A DNA stretch of 64,000 nt from Brachionus plicatilis. Taxonomy: Eukaryota > Rotifera > Eurotatoria > Ploima > Brachionidae. The position numbers and the translations under genes are program-made. Positions within the stretch are counted from its first letter, which is position 1. Each line of letters starts with the position of its first letter. The notes beneath the pieces were generated by a model. The model was not told where the DNA came from, ran no database searches, and worked only from the letters and a program-made list of their open reading frames with translations. The stretch is taken from NCBI GenBank assembly GCA_010279815.1, contig QEOQ01000487.1, forward strand, positions 285,832 through 349,831, read 5' to 3'. Shown here piece after piece: positions 1 through 12,500 of this stretch.

Positions 1-348
1 TTCTTCTCGTGGTTAAAGATTGTGTTCACTAGTTATAGAAAAAATACAATTACCAAGTACTTAAAGTCTTTGAAAAAGCTTGGCAGTTCAGATAAAGACA
101 AAGAAATTCTAGATACATTCGTTACTGATTATTGTCATTTAGATGGCGCATTTATTTTTAACCTTTTGAGAAGAAATAGTAATTATATAACCACTTCGGA
201 AATTATAAGCGCATTGTACGAACGATATTGCCGCGATTATATCCGACCACCTAGAAGATCAATTGTCATGAGTTCTTATAACAAGGACAATGTGGAAATA
301 GATCTAGAGACTGATGATTATGATGAAAAAAAGCCATTCAAAGAATAA
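1..348 (+). CDS. Innexin, 3' end only (copy 1, cut by the window edge)
   Basis: This is the C-terminal 115 codons plus stop of an innexin, a four-pass gap-junction protein. The frame is open from base 1 and starts at the end of the fourth membrane segment (FFSWLKIVF), followed by the cytoplasmic tail ending DEKKPFKE. Bases 1 to about 367 match 5223 to about 5589 with one difference that I could see (GGC versus GGT, a silent glycine change), and the match stops about 18 bases after the stop codon. The rest of this copy lies outside the window. It may be a complete tandem gene, a partial duplication, or an assembly duplicate of one allele. Confidence 0.85.
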   Translation, partial: FFSWLKIVFTSYRKNTITKYLKSLKKLGSSDKDKEILDTFVTDYCHLDGAFIFNLLRRNSNYITTSEIISALYERYCRDYIRPPRRSIVMSSYNKDNVEIDLETDDYDEKKPFKE

Positions 349-3300
349 TTAAAGTATCATTAGTTTATAAAAAAAATCACGACTTGTTTTGGTGAAATTT
401 TCGGTTAAACAAGCAATTTTTTTAAATAAATCTTAATTTTTTCTTTATTTAAAATTTATTCAAATTTTAGATTTTCTCGAATTTTTTATTTTTTGAATAT
501 AAATCAAATTGTAAAATAATAAATTTTTTAGTCACATCACTATACAGCTTTTTTCTCTTAAAATTTTATTATCATATTTAAAAGAAGTAATGGTGTTTAT
601 AAATAATCAAACTCCTAAATATTTTAAACTTCAGAAGATATTTTCTTATGTAAATTAATTATTTTCAATAAAATTTTTTGTTTTAAGCTTTTAAATACGT
701 AATCTTTATTTTAAATATCAGGAGTTTATTCTTTTCAAAATTTTTCTTTTTAAACTATAAATAATGGAATGAATTTTTAAGTTCAAAAATATTTAAATTT
801 CTAAAATGAATCGCGTTTTCTAAAAAATTATCATTGATATGATTTTCATTAAAAGATATCATTTCATTACTGTTTGAATGAGTATAAATATTTATTAATA
901 AAACGTGAAAAGTAAATTTTAAAAAGGTCTTTTCTTAAGATGGATCAAGGATCAAAAAAATTGGATTGGACAGAAGAATGGAAGATTCGGATTTAATATA
1001 CTTTTAAGAGTAAAATTAAAATACTTGGCTAAAGATATTGGATTCTTTCAAACAAAAAAGAAATTTTAAATTTCTTTGGGCAATTAATTTTAAAGGCTTA
1101 ATATATGCATTCTTGTAAAGTATTGAAAGTTTTATAAATAATTTTATTCAAAATTATATTTAAAAAAAAAAATCTGAAAAATTAGCAGTATAAATTTATT
1201 TAATCTTAATACAATGTTAATTATACAATATAAAGAAGTACTTACACAAAAAAATTTAAAATTCGTTGTCTAAAATAATATAAAGCAAACAATTTTTTTA
1301 AATACTAATTTTAAACAAACAAAAGCAAAAATTCAAAAGAATTAAAAATTTTAGACTAAAAACCCATAATTGGACACGAAAATAAAAACCATTGAGATAT
1401 TTTAAGGTTTTGGTAATTTTATTGTTAAATTGTAAAAATGAGAAAACAAATATTTTTTTAAATTTGTTTGTATATATAAAAAATAAAAAAAAATTGAAAT
1501 AATAAACCATTCTGTTAAATTTTCTTGGAGTTGAGACATTTTATTTTAATTGAAGACTTTAAACACTCTTTCATTCTTTTATTTGATTCACAAAAATTTT
1601 GTTAAAACTCCACACGAATACAAAAAAAAACCCAATTTTTAAAAAAAAATAAAAATCTTAAACTTTAAAAAATATAGTCCTTTTGTAATCAATCACTCTC
1701 AAAAATCTTATTACAAACAATGCGGATCAATTACGTAAATTTAAAGTTAGAGTTTTTTTTAACATAGCAATTTTTCAAATTATGAAAAGAGTATTTCTTG
1801 ATTGAAAAACTCTCTACAGGAATTGGTAAAGAGACAACCTTTTATCAAATTAAAACAAAAAATTAGTATTCGCATCATGCGATTAAGGTGCAAGATTAGC
1901 TAGAGAGCGGTATTTTACTATTCACTAAAATATCGAGTGACTTTTATTTGTGATTTGGATTATTTGTCTAAAGCACCTTTTTCAATAAATGTCTGATTCA
2001 CAAGCAAACTTTACGACTGCCAAATTACTATTTACAACAGGTAACCCATTCAGAAAAAAAAAAGATTGTGCTTCATATGTAGACACATCTTCGAGTATTT
2101 CAAATATTTAAAAGGCAAATCAAGGATTAGCTAATTTACATAATTATATTTTATTCAAGATAATTAAATTTTTTAAAATTCAAAATTTTTTTTAAAACCA
2201 AATATCATTCAAAATTTAAAAGAGAGTAATGTCTCTTTTGGCTATTTAGAATCTAGATGTCTCAGCAGGATATTCTCTTCAATCTTTAAATTAAACCAAG
2301 CGACACAATTCAATTGAGTTCAAATAAGTCCATTAATTTTTATTCAATAGGGACATGCGATAAAAAATAATTTAAAATTTGCATTCATCGGTCTACAAGC
2401 TTCTTAATTTTGAGTCCGCTCATTTTGACACATTAAAAAGTGAATCTTGTCTGTGTCGAACTCTAATTACCTGTTAAGATCATATCGACTGATTTAGCGA
2501 TAACTGGTTTTCTGTCCGTTTCCAAAATATAATAGGTCTTCTAATAAAACAAAAACCTTAATTTTATATTTATTACAAAATTTTACTTTGGTAAATATTT
2601 AAATTTTTTTTAAATCCAATATATTCAAAAATTAATTCGGCTCACTTTTTCTAGAAAAATCTCACTTGAAAGCCAAATATTTAAATATTTCTTTTTAAAG
2701 GTTTAATATATTTTTGAGTTTTTATCCGATTTTTTTTATTTTTTTTTTAATTTCTTATCATTTAAACAATGTTTTTTCTTTTTAATTTCAGAGCCTCGGC
2801 AAATAAAAAAATTCACAATAATAGTTTCTAAACTTATTTTGAGATGAAACAAAAATTTAAATATAAATGAAAATCTTTTAAAAAATTAATTTTAGAATAT
2901 TTTCTTTTAGCTTGATTCTAAATTAGGATCATGGGATAGCTATTTGGTATTTTTTGGTATTTTTTTTAGTTAAAGATTATTTTAAACCGACGATTCGCTT
3001 ATGGAATTTTTGTCTAATAAGTTAGCATTTTACAAAGCATATCAATCAAAATTATTCAATTATAAGCTTAATATTTTACCTTATCTAAATATAAGACCAA
3101 GAAAAATTCTATTTATTTTAGAATTGAAGCAGAAAAATTATTCTTGTATCGTTGATGGTTTAAGTTTTTTGGCCAAACAACTTAATTTAATGTCCACTTA
3201 ATAATCTGTTTCAGACATTTTATTTGGTAATTTTTTAGATGGAATGACGAACTTTCCAGGAAAGTGAGTAAATGGACTAGGATTTTGTATCAATCAAACT

Positions 3301-4228
3301 GAATTTTAATGACGAATATAGACCCAGTCTTACTAAAATATGTTTGAGAAGGATCATAAATCTTTCAAAAACATACTCCGAGATAAGAGATTTTATTACC
3401 TACAAGTGTCGTTAATAAGTTGAGCGACCATATGCTTGTTCTTAGCGGCATTCTCGGAGAGGAATTACGTAACATAATTTTGTTCATTTAAATTTTATTT
3501 ATTCAAGATAATATCGTAAAACAATTGAATTAAGTAAAATTTAAATTAAGGTAATAAAAAGTTATGCTGATATTTTACTTAATTAGCATGTCCGTTCTTA
3601 AATTTAGATTGTAGTAAATTTAAATTTAACAAAATTGATTCAATCTTAACCTTTAAATTTATTGTTTGGAAACTAAAATTGGCAAAAAAAGGCTAAAATA
3701 TCAGATATTATTTTACTATTTTGAACCTGTTTTGATACAATAGAATGCATTTAATTGTTAAATGGTCTTTTAATTTAAACCAAGCTCTGACTTTGAATGC
3801 AATTTTAAAAAATATTTATTTTTCTAGCTAAAATTTTAAATGAGTCGAATTTCAAATAAAAAAGTAAAGTTTGGACTATTTAAAATTTTCGCTATCAGAA
3901 GATAATACGCTGCGTAATTTGATAGTTTAGCCGCATTATTTTCAATTCACTTTATATTTTTATCGGGCTTCAAAACAAATTTAGGGACAACAAAAATCTT
4001 AAAGTTAATTAAATTTGATTCTTAACTATCCATAGCGATAAACCTTTTTTTTTTAAACTTTTAAGTCTTCATATAAGCATTTAACCTTTAAACGCATTCG
4101 CTTAACAATTAAAACAATATATTAAATTACAAAACCATTCTATTAAAATTAAATCATTTTATTATTTTAAGATAAGAATTTGACTTTAAAAAAAAAGAAA
4201 AAAGAAGCAATAAATTTTTTTTGTGAAA
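349..4228. other. Gene-poor intergenic stretch between the two innexin copies
   Basis: Nearly all of this is A/T-rich sequence without convincing exons. Two less A/T-biased patches stand out, 1860-2110 and 2230-2530. A third patch, 3235-3470, translates on the plus strand into broken pieces such as RWNDELSRKVSKWTRIL that look like decayed transposon coding sequence, but no family can be named. No RNA gene was recognised. Confidence 0.5.
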
Positions 4229-5570
4229 ATGATGCTAGGGTCGGTTATTGGTGAAGTGCGCTCAATTGTTAATAAACATGATGATGATATTATTGACAGA
4301 TACAACCACCGCTACACGGTCATAGCTCTAGCTATTTTTATTTTTGTTATTGCTAGCAAACAATACTTTGGCGAGCCAATTACATGGTAATTTATTTGGA
4401 AAAAAGTTAATAAGATTTTTTTTAATTCTCATTTAAAGCTGGACTCCAGCTCAATTTACTGGTTCACACAATTCCTATGCAAATACAATATGGTAAGTAG
4501 TAAAATAAAAGTTTAAAAAATTATTTTAATTTCTTAAAAGTTGGACTCAAGGGACATACCCTGTAGGAGGAGACCAGCCGTACCACACAGTGGATAGGAC
4601 AAAAGTTTTGCCCTATTACCAATGGGTTCCTTTTATTTTGTTGTTTCAAGCAGCTTGTTTCATGATTCCCAATCTTATTTGGCACACGTTCAGTAAATCA
4701 GCCGGAATTGATATCACTTCTCTGGGACAAAACGCCAGTGCTTTGGATAACTTTGATCTGGAGAATAGAGAAAAAACTATAAACCAAATAGCTAGACACA
4801 TTCACATTGCCATTAGTTCAAAATATGACTATTTGCCCACATTTAAAAAATTCAACCTCAGAGACCGATTGCCTATAGGTCGTCGGCACGGAAATTACCT
4901 CTTTGTTGTTTACCTGTTGGTCAAGATGATTTATGTGCTCAACATATTTGCACAATTGATTCTTATGGACTCCTTTTTTGGCTTCAAGTATCATTCATAC
5001 GGTCTGGATTTTTTGAAAAAGTTTCTGATCGGCGACGACTATTCCAGAATAGACCGGGCTTTTCCTCGCGTCACATTCTGTGATTTTAGAATAAGAAATT
5101 TGGCTGACAATATTCACCAGCATAGTGTACAGTGTGCTTTGCCAATTAATTTATTTAATGAGAAATTTTTCATTTGCCTCTGGTTTTGGTTGATATTTTT
5201 GGCAATAGTTACCATTTTCAATTTCTTCTCGTGGTTAAAGATTGTGTTCACTAGTTATAGAAAAAATACAATTACCAAGTACTTAAAGTCTTTGAAAAAG
5301 CTTGGCAGTTCAGATAAAGACAAAGAAATTCTAGATACATTCGTTACTGATTATTGTCATTTAGATGGTGCATTTATTTTTAACCTTTTGAGAAGAAATA
5401 GTAATTATATAACCACTTCGGAAATTATAAGCGCATTGTACGAACGATATTGCCGCGATTATATCCGACCACCTAGAAGATCAATTGTCATGAGTTCTTA
5501 TAACAAGGACAATGTGGAAATAGATCTAGAGACTGATGATTATGATGAAAAAAAGCCATTCAAAGAATAA
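4229..5570 (+). CDS. Innexin gap-junction protein (three exons, 413 aa)
   Basis: Innexins form intercellular channels and hemichannels in the plasma membrane of invertebrates. Exons are 4229-4386, 4439-4492 and 4541-5570; introns of 52 and 48 bp have GT/AG ends and keep phase, giving 1242 coding bases. The N-terminus MMLGSVIGEVRS and the family signature YYQWVPF at the start of the second membrane segment are diagnostic. The first extracellular loop carries two cysteines (ITCW and NTICW). The second loop carries the FPRVTFCDF motif and a further cysteine (VQCALP), the usual pairs for loop disulfides. Four hydrophobic segments are visible, and the acidic tail ends VEIDLETDDYDEKKPFKE. A methionine follows the first ATG directly, so either codon could start. 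The 3' end is duplicated at the left edge of the window. Family assignment is secure; the paralogue number is not. Confidence 0.95.
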
Positions 5571-8500
5571 TTAAAGTATCATTAGTTTAGAAAAAAAAAT
5601 TTTATTTTTATTTTTTTGATGGAAATCAGATATTAATAAAATTTTCAAATTTTATTTTTCAATTATCCCATTTTTTAATTTTTTTTGACCCTTTTATAGT
5701 CATATCTGAATAACAGTTTTTTTAATGAATTTTTTGATTTTATTTAAATAAATTTGAAGATTTAATTGAACTATTTTCAATTCAAAGTGTTAAAATTTTT
5801 TTTGATGCTCAAAATAAGAGTCTCTTTTTCGAGCTTTACTTTATCTTATAATAAAACTATTTTTTAAATATTGTCTTTAAAAGCGTTCTTTAAATATTTT
5901 TCCAAAAGTTAAGTTCAATTGCTGGACCTCTCAAACAAATTTTGCTATCAATTTAAACTTTATTTTTTGTTATCTTATATCAAGTGTTTGTATTACTTAA
6001 TACGAAATTTGACACCTGACTTTCGATTTTTTCAAATTTGTTTTAATTTGAAAATAAAACATGAATTATTTTTCTTTATTTTAATGCAAAAAATTTAAAA
6101 TTTCTCAAGAATTTCTAATAAATAAAAAAAAAAAATTTTAAATTCTTCCATTCTTTTGAAAAAGTGCAGCCTAAGCCCGCTTTTTAAGTTAATTTACTTC
6201 TGATTTCTTATTTAGCTGATTAAAAGAAATACTTCTCACATCTAATGTGTCTTATCTTTTGAGTTTTATTACAAAAAATGCTAAATAACAATATAAAATA
6301 TCCAATTCCAAAGAGATTTGGCTTGATTCTTGTATAAAGAATAATAAAATTAATTTTAATAGAAGATATTGAAATTTATTGATCGTGAAAAAAAAATATT
6401 TATTAAAAAAGATTTTGATTGAAAATAAATTTTTCTTAAAAAAGAATAAACAAACAAGAAAATTTTAAACAACAATTTAATTTTCCTCATTTTCAATTTT
6501 AAATTAACTTAGATTTATTTTAATCTCTTTTTTCAATTTTAAATCGCCAATAAGGGGTTAATTGAAATAAATAATAATATTTATTATTTTTTTAATCGTC
6601 CTTATAATCAATCTTTCAAAATTTCTGAAAAATAACCAATTTTAACTAATCATAATAATTTCAGATAAATTATTAAATTACAAATAAAAATTTTTAATTA
6701 TAAAATTTATATTTACTTTATCAAATTCTTTGTTTTATTAATTCTTATTTTTATTAATACAAATTTTTTATTCAGTAATATTGGTAAAATAATAAATAAT
6801 CGTCACAGTTAAAATATAAATAAAAAACTTTAACTAAAAAAAATTTAATCATAATAAAAGTTAAATAGTTTTAATAATTACTTTTATTATGATCATTGAC
6901 TTCATAAGCCTAATTTGAAGGTACATATTAGCAAAAGAATAGGGAAATTCATTTTTATTAATAATTTCAAAATTAAATATGATTGCCCGAGTACTTTCCG
7001 TATTTGAGAAAGACTTGAACATTCTCTAATTTAACGTAAAACCCTTTTTAAACAGCGTGTCACTAATCTTGAATATCCAGCTAGAGTAACATGTTTTTAA
7101 ACTGACAGGTTTCAAAATGATAAAGTGACATGTCACTAATACAGATAATAAACCAAAATTAATGCAAGTTTAAGTTTAAAATCATGACTGAGTATCTTTA
7201 AAAAATAATTAAAAAAAGATTGTTTAACATCAACCAAGTATTATGTATAATTCTGCATCGATAAAAATTTTGCAGAATAAAAATTAAGCATTTAATGTAT
7301 ACTGTAAAAAATAATGCCTCTGGAATAAATTTATTAAAAAATAAATAATGTGATACTTCAAATTTATAAAAAACCAGCTCTATTTGATTAAAACTTATAT
7401 GAATTTAAAACATTTGTATTTATTAATAAAAAGCATTGTTTATTTTAAAAGACTTCTATTTATAAAAAATAAATGCAATTATATAAGAAAAGACTTATCA
7501 ATTTTTATATCAATTTAAAAAAAATTTATTAGTAAACGACAACTTTTTAATAAAAATATACCAATTTCCAGCTCGAAGACCAACTGTTAGTTCTCAATTG
7601 ACCAAGTTCATAATTAATCTATATTTTTGAATTATTCAAGCTTTAATTATGCAATGGTCGTTAGAGATTATTTCAATCTGTTTTAAAATAAATTTTCGGA
7701 AAACTTAACTCTAAAATGTGTTCTAAAAGTAAAAAATAATTAAAAAAAAATTTCAATAATCTTTGTTACATTATTTTTATTTCATTATTTAAGTATTAAT
7801 TAAATTGATTAAAAATTTTATAAATTGATGATGAATTGTATTTTAGCGTTTTGTTTTAAAAAGAGATTTGATTTTTTTTGAATCCATAGAATTACAGTAC
7901 AAATTACAACTAACTTGTACGCATTTTGTTCTTCAACTCTTCCTCGGCTCTTCCTCAACTTTTTCTTTCTCCACTTTTCCTTTAGGAAGAGTTGAAGAAA
8001 AGAAAGAGTCGAAGAAGAATTGAGGAAAGGAAATGTACAAGTTAGTTTTAAATTGTACTTTAGATGTCAATTTTGAGATAGCTTTTTTTTCGGTATTGAA
8101 TTTTCATTACAAGTCAAATAAATAACATCAAGAATCAAAAGCTTGAATCTCAAGAAGATATTTCGATCACAAATTTATTAAGAAATTCTATAAAATGAAA
8201 AATGAAATTACTTTTTGAAAATGCTAGAATCAGTTTGTTAAGAAATCCTGAATTACTTTATTAAAAAGATTTTTAAAAAAAAATTTATTTGATTGTCATT
8301 CAGGATTTTTATAAAGAAAAACAAATTAAAATAAAACAATTATCAATTTTTTGTTTTTCTAAAATTATCACACAAAACTTAATCATTCTCAAAAGCACTT
8401 ATCTAATAATTAAGATCAAGAATACCTTGAGAAGAAAATATTAAAAATTTGTAATTATTTCTACCTAATTAAAAAAAATAATCAAAATTTCTGAAAAAAT

Positions 8501-9048
8501 CTCCACAATTATAATAAACAAAATTATTAAATTTTCAAGAAAAACAGTTTTATTGATTTATTTTTTAAGAACTGAGTTGGATCTGAAGTTTGTCGAAAAA
8601 ATTTTCATATTAAATTTACTATCTTTTCATCTTTTATTTGTTAATTATTTTTTTGTTTTTTTAGTGAATTTCGTGTGGGAATTTTAAGAGAACTAATTTA
8701 AAATTATTTAAGTACTAAAAATGCCGCATAAAGCTTTAGTTTGAATCATGTTAAACTGACGCCTTAAACCATGTTTCTAAAATCAGTTTCTTGAGAGCAT
8801 CATCTTTAAATTTTTTCAATTAATTACTGGTTTACACAATAATAATATTATTTGCCGATTAAAGACCAGGCAGAATAGTAAAAATTCTCACCTAAGTTTA
8901 CTTTAGATCAGACTGAACAAATAATTAGCAAGCTTAGAATGTCGAAATTCTATAAAAAATCAATAACTCTTATTAAAATTAATTAGCTTTACTTTACACA
9001 AAATCAGATCATTTATCATAAAATTCTGATGGAACCTAATCAGCAGTC
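5571..9048. other. Gene-free intergenic stretch
   Basis: Very A/T-rich sequence between the innexin and the choline transporter. No exon pair with consistent phase was found on either strand. The only clear structure is the inverted repeat at 7897-8058, listed separately. Confidence 0.5.
7897..8058. repeat. Imperfect inverted repeat with pyrimidine-rich and purine-rich arms
   Basis: The left arm begins GTACAAATTACAACTAACTT and continues into a run rich in C and T containing TTCTTCAACTCTTCCT. The right arm is its imperfect complement, containing AGGAAGAGTTGAAGAA and ending AAGTTAGTTTTAAATTGTAC. The arms are about 75 bp with almost no spacer, so the unit can fold into a long hairpin. It may be a small foldback transposon. 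No coding capacity is present. Confidence 0.6.
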
Positions 9049-9084
9049 TATATAAAGATACCAAGTGATTAGCTTATATCAGGC
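9049..9084 (+). promoter_or_regulatory. Likely TATA box and initiator of the choline transporter gene
   Basis: TATATAAAG at 9049-9057 is followed about 32 bases later by TCAG (initiator-like, A at 9081), the standard spacing for a metazoan core promoter. It lies about 500 bp upstream of the CHT start codon on the same strand. The intervening sequence ends in an apparent 3' splice site two bases before the ATG (CATTTAG then AA), so the leader may be removed by splicing. Confidence 0.45.
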
Positions 9085-9579
9085 AACTTCTATTCCTTGA
9101 GATTATTATTCAAGGCAAAATATTAAATTATTAATTAGCAGCATATCAATATTTTTGCTTTTTTATTTAGCATTTGTCTTTTTTTCCCACTTTATTAATT
9201 AAGAATTGTTAATCATCATAATTCATTATAATTTTTCTGTCGAACCGAGAACAATTTGTTTGGAAATATTTTCGGAGTTGTCGTTCTGCCGAATTAAGTT
9301 CGATTTTTCCAACAAAAAAAAATTTATTGTTAAAATGAAGAAAAGAGAATTAAAGACAAGTATTGAATGTTTATAAAGAATTAGACTGAAATCGTTTTAT
9401 TATGCAGCAACAATACAAGAAAAATTCTTCTTCTTAGTAGTTTATTTTGGCGAGTGTCTCTTTAAAATTTTCTAACTTTCAAATTAAAAATTTTATTTCT
9501 TATTATTTTTCTCGAATTACCTCGGTAATCTTAAACTAGACAAACAATTTCGAATTAAACGTTTGCTAACCATTTAGAA

Positions 9580-12500
9580 ATGAGTATGTATATTGGTGGT
9601 ATCATATCGGTGATAATATTCTACTTATTAATTCTGGGAGTTGGCATATGGGCTGGAAAAAAGCAAAAATGTACCGAAAAAGATCCGGACACGGAAGAAA
9701 TAATGCTTGCAGGCCGCAACATTGGACTTATTGTTGGAATATTTACAATGACTGGTAATTTATTTTTATGGTCAAATTAGAAAAATAATTGTTCAATTAA
9801 TTGAAAAATTAGTTTTTAAAAAATCAATATTTAAGTATCTTGAATTTATTTTCCTTCAGGACTTAATTATTCATAATAAGCAGTTTGCACCAAGTTTGAC
9901 TGAACATTTCCAACCAGCAATTTAAGATTCTAAAATATCTAATGACAAAATATTGTTTTAATTTTATTTTTGGTTACAAAATGATTTGGTCACGATTTTT
10001 CTGTCAAAATCAAGTGTGCAATTCAATTTGGCATTATGTAAAATTTATTTTACATACACATTTTACGTAAAAACATATAAGGTTTCATTAAAAATTTATC
10101 GAGTTGCTGAATTAAATACAAATGAGAAAAAATGAATTATTTTTTGATAATTAAAAAAACTGCTTAGAGTTTAATTTTAAGTTCTGACGCAAATAAAAAA
10201 ATATAAAAATTGAAAAATATTTCATCTTTCTAAAAATAAATTAATTAATTGTTTAGAATTGATTTATCTGACGTTAATCAATATATTTTAGCGAAAAAAT
10301 TTAATTCTTTTAAATGTTTAAATTTAATTCGAACTGATTGAACCTTTGTTTGGAAATAAGATTTAAATTTATTTTTCTCATTTTAAAAAAACTAGACTAA
10401 TCTATTTTTAGCAAATATTTAAAAAAAAATTCAATTGATAATGAACCTACAAATACAAAATTAATTTTTCAATTTACCAATAGGTTTTTGCTAAATTCAA
10501 GATTTGTATAATCAGTTTCTTAAAAAAAAATTGTAAAATTCAAGAAAAATTGGATTTTCAATTTTTTACGAAATTTTATAGAGTTACTAGTTATTTATAA
10601 AAATTTCAGTGAAGAATAAATTCTTTTAAATAGCAATTATAAATCTATTGAACCATAACTAAAGATTTGAATTCAAAAATAAAATTTACAATGTTTCTAA
10701 ATTTTATAATTTATTTTATTAAATACAATTATTACAAAACAAAGTTTCATGATAAAAAAAGTAATGATTTTTTTCATATAAATATTGCCAGGACAGGGAT
10801 GATTTTTATCAAATCATTAGTAATAAAATAATAATTAATTTTAAGTAAGATTAATTTTCTTTTTTTGGCATTAGGTCATAAGAAAAAATTATTGACAAAA
10901 AATTTATGAAATTATTTTGTTCTTTATTTAAACATCAATTGATCATGAAATTTAGGTTTTGTGAAATTCAGTAAATAAAAAATCCAATAAATTCAAGTTC
11001 AAAATTAATTCTGAGAATACAATGTGCAATACAATGAGAATACAAATAACATGATCCAACATACATAGTTGCATTATTAACCGAATTTTGTCTTAACTCT
11101 GAAAATTTTCTAAAATTGAAAAACTTATATATCTCAGTGTGGTAAATTCCACCATGTTGCATTCTAAGAACTTATTTTAAACTTATCAGATGAAAAAGAA
11201 AGAAAAGTCAGTAGATTTTTTATGTTTTGTTCTTTAACTGTTTAAGATTTATTTTACTTTTAAGTTCAAAGTTAAAAAATTATAACTTTTTGATCACTCA
11301 AAATTTAGCTTCAAGTTCCGGAGCTTATACAAAATTTAGTAAAATGATTTTTTTAAAAATAAAAAGCAGATTTTTTGTATTTTTATTAGTAAATTACGCC
11401 AAAAAAGAAAATTTTATTTTTAAGCTACATGGGTTGGTGGAGGTTTCATAAATGGAGCTGCCGAAATGGTTTATTCAAGTGGTTTGATATGGTGTCAAGC
11501 GCCGCTTGGATATGCACTTAGCTTGGTATTTGGAGGATTTTTGTTCGCCCGAAAAATGAGAAGAGAAGGTTACGTGACCATGATTGATCCATTTCAGCGC
11601 AAATACGGCGAAAGAATGGGCGGATTATTGTTCATACCAGCTCTTTTGGGAGAAATATTCTGGACAGCTGCTATTCTATCAGCTCTTGGTGGAACAATAT
11701 CAGTCATTATGAAGCTTGATAACACCACTTCAATTATAATATCGGCAATTGTTGTCGTAATTTATACTCTTTTTGGAGGCCTTTACTCAGTGGCCTACAC
11801 CGACGTGGTTCAATTGTTCTGCATTTTTGTCGGATTGGTAATTTAATTATGTATGCTTTTTAAAAAAAATCTAAACAATTTTAAGATTTTGTCTATTCCT
11901 TTTGCATTGAATCATAAAGCAGTATCAAATATTTTTGATTCTGAGGAAAACTTAGTTGGCGAAGTTCAACCGATAGACATATGCTACTATATTGATTTGA
12001 TGCTGGTCCTTGTTTTTGGTGGAATACCTTGGCAAGTCTATTTTCAAAGAGTATTGTCTGCCAAAACTGAAAAAAGTGCAATGTATTTATCTTACATAGC
12101 TGCAGTTGGTTGTTTTGTGGCCGGAATTCCGCCCATAGTCATAGGTGTTATTGCAAAATCAACAAGTAGGCATAAATTAACTTTTTGGTTAAATAACTTA
12201 ATCCTTCAAAAGTTAATTCTGAATATTTATTTTAAACTACTGGATTCAAAATTATTTGGCGTGTTAAATTTTAAAATTCTAATTTCTGATTTTATAACTA
12301 ATTTTACTTTATGATTTTACTTTAAAAATAACATGGTAAATAATTCGCATTCTCTAAACAATTTTTGTTCAAGACCATTTAGTTAAATATTTTGATTACT
12401 AGAAAAGAAATTTTTAGATTTCAATAATTTTTGATTCAAACTCAAGAAAATTAAATAGAGAGTTGAAAATTTATCACACAATAGAAAACTAAACACAATT

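Noticed and set aside
1989..2111. 40-codon frame beginning MSDSQANFTTAKLL
   Set aside because: Reads like protein, but there is no partner exon, family match or promoter; too short to support.
3001..3201. 66-codon plus-strand frame
   Set aside because: Composition matches the A/T-rich background and no motif or context supports it.
10968..11162. 64-codon minus-strand frame in CHT intron 1 ([15 protein letters not shown])
   Set aside because: It lies inside an intron, lacks any family signature and may derive from a repeat related to 61076.
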